Assembly (NCBI GenBank): GCA_964036045.1 | Contig: OZ038381.1 | Location: 117,325,790-117,389,789, forward strand | Reading direction: 5' to 3' | DNA length: 64,000 bases | DNA from: Eutreptiella sp. 'Long Island Sound 2002' | Taxonomy: Eukaryota > Euglenozoa > Euglenophyceae > Eutreptiales > Eutreptiaceae | Part shown: piece after piece, positions 42,804 to 54,763 of the stretch | How the letters are laid out: every line of letters begins with the position of its first letter | Numbering within the stretch: the first letter of the stretch is position 1 | Notes under the pieces: generated by a model | Seen by the model: the letters and a program-made list of their open reading frames with translations, nothing else | What the model was told of the DNA's origin: nothing | Databases searched by the model: none | Made by a program: the position numbers and the translations under genes

Positions 42804-45079
42804 TTATCAAAATCCAGGGTCCAAAACCAAAAATATAGAAAATAGAAAATACAATCCTCCTTCAACCCTGAATGGCAACCGGATCCCACAAATCCAACAA
42901 TAACCCAATTCACAATCCAAATCAGGCTGCGGGCTTTCGTTCAGCACACCGGTATTCCCACGGTGGCGGGCATGTACAAGAATTGCACCAAGGAAGAAAG
43001 CCCTGAAATTGGCATATGAACACATATGAAGCAAAGTTGGGGAGAGATGGAAACTTACACAATCACAGCCATAGACCCATCATTCCCTGGACTCAAGGCC
43101 TTCCCTTGACTCACCAACATGATGCCCTGAACCCAATCCAATAAGATGGCTAAATACCATATGTCAAAAGTCAATACACAAACCCCAAAAATGTGTTCAC
43201 TCCCAAGCCTCTAAATCCTAGCCCAATAGGGGAGGTGGCGTGTCATGGCCTAGGATGGCACTCAGGACCATGCCCTACCCTGACATAACCTTGGTTGGAC
43301 TTGGAGTCGAATGGGCTTAGAGAAATGACTTATGAGTTTGAACTCATAACATGTCAAAAAACTGCCAATTCACACCATATTGGCCATATATCAAAAATAT
43401 GCTCAAAACTGAAGTTACTACGTATCCGAAGGCTCCAAGCATGCATGGAATCGAAGTCTACCCTTCATGGAGGATAGAGACCAAAGGCCAATGCCCATGT
43501 ACATCCCCATTTTACCCTCGAAACCCTTTCGGATGTGGGCGCCACGCACTGCCCAAGTCAGCCCATGATCTTGAGACCAATTCTTGAAATCCTTCGTGCG
43601 CCAAGCCAAATAGAGTTCATGATCCGGCATATGGTGGTGTTCAACTCCAAAGCATATGCCAACATATGAACAACATACCATGGTTCGACTCCCCATAGGC
43701 TTCTTGCTGTTAGCTGACCAGGTGAGTACACAAAACGCAAAAATGAGCAAAAATTGAGGTCAAAAACATGAAAATATGACCAAATACAAAGTTGTCATGA
43801 TAGTATATCTCTACGCTCACCCATGATATCCGCTCATGATTCAATACACAAATGATTGAGACCATTTGCGAACAATTCCCCCACTTGGATCCCCAATCGG
43901 TCGCATGGAGATACCTTCGCCACTAATATCTACATGCCCCATGAAAATGGGAGTGCACCCATGGATCTCTTTGTCAAACATACCATGAGCAATACATACG
44001 CGGTAGACTTGGTCTAGCGCTTTGAATCCCACAATTGGGACATGGGCAAAGCCCTTGTCACGTATGGCTCCTCATCTCTTCGGCCACACGAAGATATATA
44101 ACATGGGCGTGAGCATATCAAGACACATATCATACATATAAAATATACCCTCAAAAGTGGCTCCCACCATGATATGCCATGTCCCTCCATTGGCATAACT
44201 TCACGTTAAAAATACGTAGGAACCCAAGGAAAGTTGCTATGCAACCCCAACACCCATGCGGCACACTCGAAAGTCGCATTAAAATATTCGGTTGCACGGT
44301 CCAAGAGTTATATATCACTTTATACCCTCTTGACCTCTTTCCCTTGCTACACCGGGCATGTGTGCGCACCAAAGGCGTTTGATGCTTCCTAAATTAAGTT
44401 GAGACCAAGGCAGTTCCAACCCAACCTTCCTTATTCTCATTCCCCACACTCGCGCGTAGATATGGCTCTTCAAAGTGATCCCACGATTCGATTTTGTTTC
44501 CCTTATATCTCCAAGTCAAATGGGTGGCAAGTATAAGGGAAACCTGATTCGGGCATAGGGGAAGGAGTATGACCACTCGAAGAAGTCCAAATCAAGTGCG
44601 GCGATGTCGAAGTCGAAAATCCGATTTCGACATCACGAAAAATTCCGATTAAATTTTCGAGTGCTTATTTAGAAAAATGCGGAAGCAACGAACCCTTTAC
44701 AGATGAAATCTGACCCTTCAGAAACGTTTCCGCCAAAATATCTGGAAATAACAGTTAACCAATCGGTTAACGCAAAATCGCGAGCCAACTGACAGTCGCC
44801 GATACATTGACTATCAGAACGAAAGGCTGAAAAATTACGGAAACATTATGATAATAAAACCCTGTTGATTCCTGATATTCTGCTATATAAATCTCCGCTG
44901 GCGGTGCCTCGGTTCTGAATATGGCCGCTCATAGCCGGAATGGCCAAACCTATCACACTATCACATCGGGTTAGTTCAGGTGGATGGGGAGTATGATATC
45001 AGCCAATGGCGGCTTGCCGGCACATAGATACACACCCCAAGTGACCCCAAGATGGCCACGGGGGTCCGAACCGGCTTCA
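42718..45079 (-). repeat. 5' LTR of copy 2
   Basis: On the minus strand it starts TGAAGCCGGTTC at 45079 and ends CCTTCATTA at 42718, followed at once by the primer-binding site. It is 2362 bp, equal to the 3' LTR. About 7 differences occur in the first 630 aligned bases counted from the low-coordinate end. Confidence 0.92.
44883..45007 (-). promoter_or_regulatory. Putative promoter boxes in the 5' LTR of copy 2
   Basis: On the minus strand, ATTGG (CCAAT at 45003-45007 on +) is followed about 115 bases later by a TATA-like TTTATATAG (44883-44891). Spacing and sequence match the other LTRs. This would drive the gag-pol RNA of copy 2. Confidence 0.5.
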
Positions 45080-45083
45080 GCTC
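45080..45083. other. Target-site duplication of copy 2, right (GCTC)
   Basis: This is the second half of the GCTC duplication. The sequence continues ATATAGTGCATGTGG, matching 55847 onward in the uninterrupted LTR. Confidence 0.85.
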
Positions 45084-46365
45084 ATATAGTGCATGTGGGA
45101 GGGCTTATAGAGCGACCCACAAGCGCCATTATCAATTATCCCATTTTCATGGTGCGTGTTAGGAGGAGCTTCGAAGGTGTCCCCATGCGTCCATGTCGGG
45201 ATCCAAGTGGGAGGATTGTTTGCAAATGGTCCCAAGCAATAGTGGTTTGAATCATATGTTGATACCATGGGTGAGCGAAGTTATATACTATTGTAACTAT
45301 CTTGAATTTGGCATTATTTGCATGTTTTTGACCTCATTTTATGCTCATTTTTGTATTTTATGTGCTCAACTGGTCGGCTAACAGTAAAGTGCCTAGAGAT
45401 CTGTGAACTATGGTATGTTGCTTATATGTTGGCATATGCTTCGGTGTTGTACCTCACCATATGCGTGGTCATTTTGGCGTGGCACACGAGGCCTCACAAA
45501 ATTAAGTGTCAAATTCATGAGTTGACTTGTGAAGCATGTCGTGTACATCACCGGAGGGGTTTCGGAGCCAATGATGGGATATTCTTGGGCATTGACGTTT
45601 GGTCTATATCACCCTTGTATACTACTTGCCGGTTTGACACATGCATGGAGCCTTTGAATATTTGCCGTTTGCATTTTTTAGTATATAATTGACTTTTAGG
45701 CATGATGGTGTGATTTGCCCCATTTTGCCATGCTGTGAGGTCATCATCATGGGGCACCTCTCCAAGCCCAATCGACTCCAAGTCCAACCAAGGTTATGTC
45801 AGGGTAGGGCATGGTCCTTAGTGCTACTCTAGGCCATGACACTTCACCTCCCTATTGGGCTAGGATTTAGAGGGTTGGGAGGGAACACATTTTTGGGGTT
45901 TGTGTAGTGACTTTTGACACATGGTATTTAGCCATCTTATTTGACTGGGTTCAGGACATCATGTTGGTGAGTCAAGGGAAGGTCTTGAGTCCAGGGAATG
46001 AGGGGTCTATGGCTGTGATTGTGTATGTTTTCATCTTTCCCCAACTTTGCCTGATATGTGTTCATATGCCAATTTCAGGGCTTCTCCTTTGGTGCAATTC
46101 TTGTACATGCCCACCGCCCGTGTCTCCGAGTGAACCGGCGTACTGAAAGGAAGCCCTCAGTGTGGATTGACTGGATTTGGATTGTACTTGGGAGTTGGGT
46201 ATTGCAACGGTTTTGCGTGAAGGTGCCTATTTTTGTATTTTTTGTGGGAAATTGTGCAGGATAGGGCAAGGTCATGCAGACCCTGGTGAGAAGCAAGACC
46301 CTAGGAGTGACGGGGTATGGTGGAAGGGGTACAGCAGGGGCCGGTCCTGGTAGGGACCTTCTTTA
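45084..46365 (+). repeat. 5' LTR of chromovirus copy 3, second part
   Basis: It continues the LTR interrupted at 31869. Alignment with 55847-56709 is collinear. The last 426 bases (45940-46365) have no counterpart in the truncated 3' LTR but resemble the ends of the copy 1 and copy 2 LTRs. It ends GGGACCTTCTTTA immediately before the primer-binding site. The gag ATG (46274) lies inside it. Confidence 0.9.
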
Positions 46366-46377
46366 TGGTAGCAGAGG
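46366..46377 (+). other. Primer-binding site of copy 3 (initiator tRNA-Met)
   Basis: TGGTAGCAGAGG directly follows the LTR end. It is identical to that of copy 2 and complementary to CCUCUGCUACCA of initiator tRNA-Met. Confidence 0.85.
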
Positions 46378-49332
46378 AGTACCTGCCCCCTACCGCCGCA
46401 CCGGGGACTTGGGCTCTCATGAGCCCTGCCCAAGAACGCCCCGAGTGCAGATGGTGGAGTCCGTTGAGTCGACGCCGGACTGGCAAGCCCGAGAAGAGAG
46501 AAGGTGCTCAGAACAGAGAGCCCTTGCAGGACATGGGCTAGACATGGAGGACCTGGCCTCCATGGGTGAAAGGCAATGCCGCAAGGCTTGCAATCTCCGC
46601 TCTGCTGCGGAGGGGAGGGAGGAGACTGGCAGCAACAGCAGAGCTCGGCGTTACCGGAAACAGGGGTCCCCAAAACCCGCGGCGGAAGCCAGGGCGATGG
46701 AGACGGATCTCAGCCTGGTCAGGCTGTGGTCAGGTGAAGACTCCGAGGGGCACTCCGAGGGCTATCGGACAGCTTACCCTTCGGAGTCGGAGGAGACGGC
46801 GAGACCGCCCACAAGGGCGAACACGGCCTCAGAACCCAGCCTGGAGCATGACGCCGAGGCGTTGGAGAGGCCTGCCAGAGCCAGAACGGGACCTGTGTCC
46901 CGGCACACAGAGCCAACGCGGGATAGCATGGGCGACACACCCATGGCAGAGGAGTCCGAGGCGCCGGGAACCGTGGGATGCCCCGGATCAGGTGGAAAGC
47001 ACGCTGAGTGCCACTGCGAGCACGTATCCTTCCTCATCGGCAAGTACCCAAAGATGGGGATGGACGCCATCGTGCAGCACCTTGACCACCCGGACAACGC
47101 GAAGGACGGTCTAGAGGAGGACGTCGCGGGGATCCTGGATGACCAGTCGGCAGCGGAGAGAGACATGGCGGAGAAGCGAGCGGAACAGGACCGGTACCGG
47201 GATAATCTGGAGCTGGCCCTGCAGAAGCAGCAGCGAGTGATGGACAGCCTCCTCCACCTGGTGGAGGACATGTCGGGACGCCTGGAGAGGCTAGAGGAGT
47301 TACAACCCCTCGCCTCGGGTCGGGAGCTCCCGGCGAAGCCGGCAGCGGCAGAGCTGGTGGAGCGGGTTAAGACCCTCAGGAGCGCCATGGAGAAACCCAT
47401 GGGCGGCCCTGCAGAGGCAGTCTACGCGCCTCCGCGTGTTGACCCGGGTGCGCTGCCGTTTGGTCCCATGTTCAGCGAATCCATAATGCTATGGGAGCAA
47501 ACGGCACCGGCTGGGTACATGCGGGAAGAGCGCGCAACCACAGACATGAGGAGCCTGACGGTACAGATGTCCCATGCCGCCCAGGATCCACGGACCACTA
47601 CGACTGCCCATGCAGTCTATGCGGAAGAGGAGATCCAACACCAGACCATGCAAGGGCGAACCATGGGAAGGACAGACGGACATGGTCGAGGCCACTGAGG
47701 GGGAAATCTGTGGGTGAAGGACCCCAATACGGGGATATGGACCGCCGGTGGTGCAAGTCCTTCCCGCATTCCAAACCCCATGGGTTCAGACCCAGCTGGA
47801 CCGCACTCCATGGAGGAGAGGGATGTACGGGGAGTGTACTCACACCCCCCGGCCACAGGTGGTATCCGTCTCGGTGGAGTGGTGGCTGCGGACGTCGGAG
47901 ACACCATCAGGATTGACGACCTCAGGGGAATCAAAATCCCCTACTACGATGGCAACCCCTCCAACCTGGATGACTTCATCCTGGATTGGGAGGACTTCGC
48001 CGAGGAGGTCGTCGGCGAGATGAGGGGAGCGCCGAGGGACAAGTGGGTATGTCGGACATTCCCACACAGGCTGGCGCAGGACCTGAAGGAGGAGCTCAGG
48101 GATCAGATCCGCGAGGGAGTGATCCAGACGGAGCAGGCCTGCCTCCTGTGGCTGGAGGACGAAGAGCGAGTGGACGCCCCCAACCAGAAGTTGGAGGATT
48201 TGTTGTCCATTCCGCTGCCGCTGGATCGCGGGGAACTGAGGGTCCGAGAATGGGATCGGTACATCCGCAAGTACCGAAGAAGCCTCAAGCTGGTGGAGGA
48301 CTGGAATGAGGCCAGCGAGATCCGACACCTGCTGAAGGACGTCCTCCACGGGCACTGAAAGAGCAGAAGAAGAGAGCAAAGAAGCGCGTGGCCGTACGGA
48401 TCATGGCATCGGAGGACACCCACGCCGGAAAAATGGAGTTCTTCTGGCGAAACCTCGGCGAGCCCAGCCGAATGTTGGGGTTGAAGAACGCCGTCTACGT
48501 GGAGGTATTCGGCGATACCATGGGGCAAAGGCTGATGCGCCATAACAACGTGGAGTGGAGGCGCGGGGAGCCGCTGAGGATGCGGGTCATCTTCGCCCGC
48601 ATGAGCCTGGACAAGATCGTGAAGTACATCACGGTGGAGCTGAAGCTCAACGCCAAGAACGAGGCCCACGTGCAGGACCGACAAGGCCAAGGACATCGAG
48701 GTCATCGAGAAGATCACCACCACCGAGAGGTCAAGGGGGACACGGTCGGCACCGCGGAAGAAGGGAGTGGAAGCAGCCAAGATCTCTGGACTGGGATCAC
48801 CAAGGAGGATCATGAAGAAGCCCACTTCTTCACGTTCGTAACGCACAACATGAAGGAGAATGGGCAGGACAGGTCGGGGTGGAACCGCCTGGACCCCAGG
48901 ACCAAGAACCGCAGAGAACCGCGGAGGATCGGGAACCCGCCGCTCTCGTTCCGCGAGTACAGATCACAGCACACCGGTTGCTGGGTCTGCTACGGCAAGG
49001 GGAACAACCATGCACATGACCACCGGCATTGCAAGGTATATGAGGAGGACAAGAAGACCTACTTCGCCGCCCATCCCGACAAGAAGCCCAAGCGGCAACG
49101 AATTGCCGATTGGAAGGCAAAGGGCGAAGACGGTGGAAAAGGCCAAGGAAAGGGCCAAGGGAAAGGCGGAGGAAAAGGCTATGGTGGAGGACCCGGCCCA
49201 GACCGACGCGTGAGGTCGATCGAGGAGGCTGCTGAGGACATGTTGAGGACGTTGGAGGAACTCAAAGCCCAGCAACGTGGTGGACAAAGTCTGAGCGGAT
49301 CGCAGCAGGAGGGAGCTGCGGCAGGCCATGTC

Positions 49333-49335
49333 TAG
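49333..49335 (+). promoter_or_regulatory. In-frame UAG between Gag and Pol (putative readthrough site)
   Basis: The context is GTC TAG AGG AGC CCC CAC in copy 3 and identical in copy 2 (39694-39696, minus strand). Gag ends here, and the same frame continues as RSPHG-GT and then Pol in both copies. Suppressed amber codons join Gag and Pol in several retroviruses. A comparable use here is inferred from position and conservation. Confidence 0.6.
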
Positions 49336-52300
49336 AGGAGCCCCCACGGGAATGGGACCCCGGAGGCTTCCCCTCCGAAAATCAGTGGAATCCCAAAGAA
49401 GGCGAAGGCACATCGGGTGCCGAAGAAGGCTCCAGAAGAGCCAAAACCACTGAGTTTCGCCACTCCCAACCCCTGGAGCGCCCTGCCAAGGGAAGTGTAT
49501 GTGGGCAAGGGACGTGGCAAGAAGGAAGGAGCGACCACAGAGAGCCCCGTGGACGGGCGGGATCAGCCCAAGATCTACACATTCCGTGACCATACCCTTG
49601 AAGTCCTGATGCACCCGGATGTGCTAGAGTTGCATGCCGTGAGAGTCGTCCATACACCGAGCGGCAGTTGCACTTGAAGGTGCGTGTACGGTGCGGAGAA
49701 GGGGAGTTGGTTGTGTATTTTTAGGTGGATACGGGTGCCCAGGTGAGCCTGGTCCGGAGAGGGTTGTTCAAGGAGGAATCCCTGCAGCCCAGCCATAGAC
49801 CAGTACGCCTGAAGGTGGCCAATGGGGAGATTATGGGTGGTGGCACCCATGAGGCCACTATCAGTATGGAATTCTGGGAGCATGAGCGCTTGAACAGCCC
49901 TGATTTGGCGAAGAGAAGCACTCTATCTGGTAACTTCTATGTGGCCGACATCACAGATTGGGATATGATCATGGGGTATGACTTCATGGTGGGAAACGCC
50001 ATCGGAGCCCTTCCCCATCGTGCAACGCTGGTCCGGGACGATGATGAATGCCTTACAGGGCTGTCCACGGACTATGCATGCGGATCATCCCAATGGAATG
50101 CTGAGGAAGAGGATCGGATCGTCTGAGCGGTACAAGCTGTGGGTGCCAAGTCCAGAGGAGACCGCGAAGTTCAGCTCACGGAGTATGGAATGGCGCCGCA
50201 GGTGTATGACAGGATGATCCAGACGCTGGGAGCCGAAGCGCCCGAGACGGACGTCTTCGCTTCCCGGGATGCCCCACTTTTGCGGAAGTGTAGGAGGCAT
50301 TGGCATCGAGGAGACTCAGCCTGGCACAGGCATTGGGGTTTGAAGGAGTGGGGGCCCATGTATTGGCATGGCTCCCTGGACAATACCAGACGTACGGTGG
50401 AGAAGATCGTCGCGGATAGGGCGAAGGGGATCCTGGTCATAACCGGCATAGGATCCACCCCATGTCCGCTGGAAAGTCTCAAGTCGACGCTGGACTCCAT
50501 CACCCTGAACGAGATGTCATTCTGGCCAGAGGAGGAGCTGTTCATCGACGCCAAGGGTGTATCAATGCCCCCCCCTGGGTCAAGCATGGGGTACCAAGGC
50601 TGTCCTGGCCGATGGGGCGCAAGCCCAGCCCACGGGTGATGAAGCATTCATCCGTAGAGTTGAGGCGGTCCCCATGCGGGTCATGTTTGAGCCCAAGGCG
50701 GGGACGGATCAGCCAGTGGATGGCATTGACGTCCTGTCCCACGCCGAGATCGACGACGTTGTCAACTACATGCGGATGGGGATGCACGACCGTGTGGCAG
50801 CCAAGAAGAGGCAGGCCATGGTCACATCTCCGCATTGGTGGGATGACAAGATGTTGGTCACCGGCAAGTACGAGAAGGATGAGTTTATGGCGAGGGTCAT
50901 GGATCACATCGCGGACCAATACGATGGTCTGGTTGGGTCGGACCCGCCGACGTGGGTTTTTTAAAGAATAGGGGCCGATAGCGACAAGAAACCAGGCCGA
51001 CGCCGCAAATTTCCGAAGGTTATCGGTGGGAAGTGCACCCCACGACGATGAAGATGGCATATCGGACAAGGAGAAGTCGGATTCGGACCTGGAAGAGGCC
51101 TATACCGCAGTGCGGTCGGTTGTATCGATACCGAAGCAAGCGGCTGAAGAGGCCCAGGAGAACCCGAAGGTCGCCGAGCTGAAGGAGAGACTGATCAATG
51201 CCTATCCGCGGCTATTCAGTGGCGTCGCCAACAAGAAACCTCCAGATCGTGGGAGGTTTGGCACAGCGAGGATCAAGCTGAAGCCGAACCCCAAGATCTA
51301 TCGTCATCGGGAGTACCAACTTCAGGGCGACTGGGCCGAGGCCATGAAGAAGTTGTTGGCCGAGTTCATTGAGCGGGGATGGATTGAACCCTCCGAAAGT
51401 GAGTGGGCCAGCCCAGCCTTCATCTTGCCCAAGAAAGAGAAGGGCGAGTGGAGGTTGGTGGTTGATTACAGAGGTTTGAACGAACAGACCGAGCACGACT
51501 CATACTCACTTCCTTTGATCGACACCATCATCCAAAAGCAACAGAAAAAGCGGATCTTCACGGTGTTAGACCTGAAACACGGCTATCACCAGATGCCGCT
51601 ACACCTGGACTCCAGGCCCTGCACATGCACATGCAGTGGAACGTGGTGCCTATGGGCGCCAAGAATGGCAACGCCGCTTTTCAGCGCATGATGGAGGACC
51701 TACTCGGTCCCGTCCGGGACTGTGCCGACCCCTTTGTGGATGACATCATCATCGGGGCCGGCACGGAGGACATGACGGAGGACGAGCTCATCGAAGCGCA
51801 TGAGAAGGATCTGCGCCGAGTGCTCAGCCAGCTGGACAAGCACAACATGGTGTGCAAGCCCACCAAAGCCTCACTCTTGGTGAAGGAAGTGGAGTTCGCG
51901 GGTCACGTGGTTGGTCAGGGGCAACGCCGTCCCATGTCCGGGAAGCGGGCGTCCCTGCACCACTGGGAGAAGCCCCAGACCATCAGCGAACTCCGGTCCT
52001 TCATGGGGTTCTGCAATTACTATTAGGGCTATGTCCGGATGTATGCAGAACTCTCGGGGCCGCTGCACAAGATGCTGCAGGTGGCGAAGTTCGATCGCCG
52101 GAAGGGGAGCAAGAAGAAGCTTGCGTGGACCCCTGAGTCCGGAGATGCGTTCAGCCGCCTGAAGGAGCGACTCCTGGGGCAGCTGGGGCTGTTCCTGGTT
52201 GACCCGGACAAGGGATTCATGCTACGAACGGACGCCTCGGACTATGCTGTAGGTGCAGTCCTCGAGCAGGTCCGGGACGACGGATCGCACGTACCCGTGG

Positions 52301-54369
52301 CGTTTTGGAGCCGGATCCTGGCCGAGGGCCAACGTCGAACCTGGACCGCGAGGGAGAAGGAGACGTACGCCATTGTTTGTGCGCTCAGGAAGTGGTCTGG
52401 CCACATCGGATTGCAGCCGGTGGTGGTTTTCACGGACCATCAGTCCTTGCAGAGCTGGCACAAGGAGCACAACGACACCCCCTCGGGACCGGCGGCAAGG
52501 AGGGCCATATGGCATGAGACTTTCGCCAAGTTCGACCTCGGCATCGTATGCGTCCCGGGGAAGGACAACACTGTGGCAGATTGCTTCAGTGGATGGGCCT
52601 ACCCCGCGGGCAAGGCCTGGATGGACAGCCATGGGGACGCCGAGGAGATGGAGGAGGCCAAGCGCATCATCGAGATGGAGAAGGCCATGGAGCAAGAGGG
52701 GGTCAAGTGCTTTGTGGTGATGGCAAACCGTACAGACCTAGCCAAGCTCCGGGGCGCCCGAGTCCAAGCTATTCGAGAGGAAACCCTCGAGCAATGGATG
52801 GTGGCCCCTGTAGAGCTAGTCAGGTCGGTGCTCACAGAGGACTTGTCAGATGACTATGAGGCAACCGAGCACTGGAGCAAGTACTGGGATGCCGTGAGCG
52901 CCCCGTCGGACGACGAATGGCCCGAGGGCTTGACCGAGGATGGGGATAAACTATTCCTCAAGGACAAGCTATTGGTCCCTGAGAACCGAATGGAGGAGCT
53001 CATTGACCACTGGCATAACGCCCAGCTCATGCATCCTGGTCGGGACAAGATGCAGCAAGACCTGGAGTGGCGCTTCAAGTTCCCACCAGGGTACTACGCC
53101 ATCCTGGACAAGTACTGCAGCGACTGCGCCGTGTGTCGGGCCACGAAGAGCCCCAACCACTCCACGGCTGGCAACCCGGTGTACACGGCTATACCGGAGG
53201 CCCCTATGCGGTCCGTGGCCATGGATGTATTCGCCATGCCTGAGGTCACCGTGGAAGGAGAGACCTATGATTGTGTCATCCTGGCGGTTGACAGGCACAG
53301 CAGGTATTTTGTGGCAGTCCCGGGCAAGAAGTCCAAGAAGAAGGACACGAAGGACAAGCATGGAGTGGGTCTGCAGGCCAAGAACGTCGCCAACGCCATG
53401 ATCAGGCATTGGCTGACGATTTTTGATGTCCCAGCTGTCATCTGCAGCGATCGGGGCAGTCAATTTGTGGGGACGTGGTTCAAGACGATGTGCAAGCATA
53501 TGGGGATTCGGCACGCCAAGACCGTGGCGTACCACAGCCGGTCGAATGGCCGGGCTAAGGTGGCCGGGGGGCAGATGTTCGAAAAGTTCCGCCAGCTGCA
53601 CATTGACGAAGCGGGCCGGAACTCGTATAATTTGCTGTGGAGAGTACTCCAGGCGTACCATCACCTTCCAGGGCCCACTGGACTGTCGCCCCATCGTATC
53701 CTGTTCCTACGGGATCGAGTGTCACGCACTCTCCCGGGGTTGAACCATGGCAAAGTGGCCCGGGATGCGAACGCTATGATGGCTGAGGCGGACGACACGG
53801 CGGCCAAGGTGTGCAAGGCACTTCAGGACGAGCATGAGAAGAGGGCCAAGTACTTCAAGCAGGGAAAGTTCCAGAAATATGCTCTCCAAGACACCGTATG
53901 GGTGGAGCGGCACCACAAGGATGTCCTGTCCAGGCATCGGCAGGCGTCTTGGTATGTGCCGGGGGGCATCGTGCGGAAGGTCGGGCAGGATGTGTATGCG
54001 GTTCGTGTGGGGGATAACAAGATCCTGGACCGCGACCATACCCAGCTTTGTCCCCGAGCACCAGACCCCAGCAGACGTCCCGTCACCTTCGAGTTCACAG
54101 CCGGAGATCTGGACTCGGACGACAAGGGTGAGGACGACGACTTCACCGCCGAGAAGATCCTGACGGACAAGCCGGACCCGGGGACGCCTGGGGGGAGGCT
54201 TTACAAAGTCCGTTGGAAGGGATTCGCCGCATCCAGGGATTCGTGGGAGCCTCCGAGCAGCTTTGTGCCGAGGTACACCACGGTCTGGATGGAGTATCTG
54301 AAGAAAAAGAACATTTCTTTGGATGTCAAGGACGTGTTGGTCCATTTGGTGGCTGCAGTAGCACCGTAA
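49336..54369 (+). pseudogene. pol: Chromovirus Pol of copy 3, multiply disrupted
   Basis: The domain order is the same as in copy 2. Lesions: a 10-nt deletion at about 49663, TAG at 49722 just before the protease DTGAQVSLV, TGA at 50124, a frameshift at about 50572, another at about 50962, a deletion at about 51625 inside RT, and TAG at 52024. From 52039 to TAA at 54367-54369 one frame of 776 codons covers the RT end, RNase H (TDASDYAVGAVLEQ), the HHCC finger, the integrase core and the chromodomain (YKVRWKGFAASRDSWEP). The RT active site FVDD is at 51733-51744. The integrase catalytic Glu is replaced by Lys (53557-53559, NGRAKVAG). The copy cannot move by itself. Confidence 0.9.
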
Positions 54370-54763
54370 TGGATCCTCCTTCGCATTTTTGTTTGTTTTT
54401 GTGCTTGGGAGACGGGTGAGGGCGTTCATCCGGGGATTTTTGGGACTTGATTGGCCACATACCCACTTCACTCGATCTCCACATATATATTTCATTGTGG
54501 TATACTTACTTAGGTCGACCGACGACGTTTCTCTATCTTTGATCCCCTTGGTCCATGTTGTAGATCAAGAGGAGACCGGATATGGCGTAGGGCACCGATT
54601 ATGAGTGTCCTCACCCCTCCCTTGGGGCATGGGGGACGCCTACGACGTGTGTGGGGCCTCCATGTGTCCTTGGGACATTGGGGGGGGGGTGTGGAGCCCA
54701 TTGGAGTCCTCCCGTCCTCTCTTCAATGACTTCCTAGCGGATACAACGCTCTGAGAAGGGGGG
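54370..54763 (+). other. 3' untranslated spacer and polypurine tract of copy 3
   Basis: No gene. The polypurine tract CTGAGAAGGGGGG is at 54751-54763, directly before the LTR. About 115 bases near 54494-54608 are absent from copy 1. A T-run follows the pol stop at about 54385-54400. Confidence 0.8.

Larger units (their letters stand above)
31870..45079 (-). mobile_element. Ty3/gypsy chromovirus copy 2, full length, nested in copy 3
   Basis: A complete element of 13,210 bp on the minus strand: 5' LTR 42718-45079, PBS 42706-42717, gag, pol, polypurine tract 34232-34244, 3' LTR 31870-34231. Both LTRs are exactly 2362 bp and differ at about 1% of positions in the part I compared. GCTC is duplicated on either side. 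The coding region has only four clear lesions: a 1-nt deletion in gag (about 41947), TGA at 39385-39387, a 1-nt insertion in protease (about 39205) and TAG at 34791-34793 in the chromodomain. It is the youngest insertion in the window. Confidence 0.93.
46274..49335 (+). pseudogene. gag: Chromovirus Gag of copy 3, broken
   Basis: ATG at 46274 is 92 bases before the LTR end, and the frame runs through the primer-binding site (YGSRG) into gag. Breaks are TGA at 47696-47698 (same frame afterwards) and a deletion near 48350 that shifts the frame. The last part, 48388-49335, ends at TAG 49333-49335. Features in order: a disordered N-terminal part, CHCEHVSFLIGKYPKMGMDA, a coiled coil (RDNLELALQKQQRVMDSLLH), a capsid-like region (SNLDDFILDWEDFAEEVVGE and on), the zinc knuckle at 48979-49032 (C-x2-C-x8-H-x4-C) and a Gly/Lys-rich tail. 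The intact version would be about 1020 residues, large for a Ty3/gypsy Gag. Confidence 0.85.

Noticed and set aside
45084-46365. A solo LTR next to copy 2
   Set aside because: It is the second half of the 5' LTR of copy 3, shown by collinearity with the 3' LTR and by the GCTC duplication.
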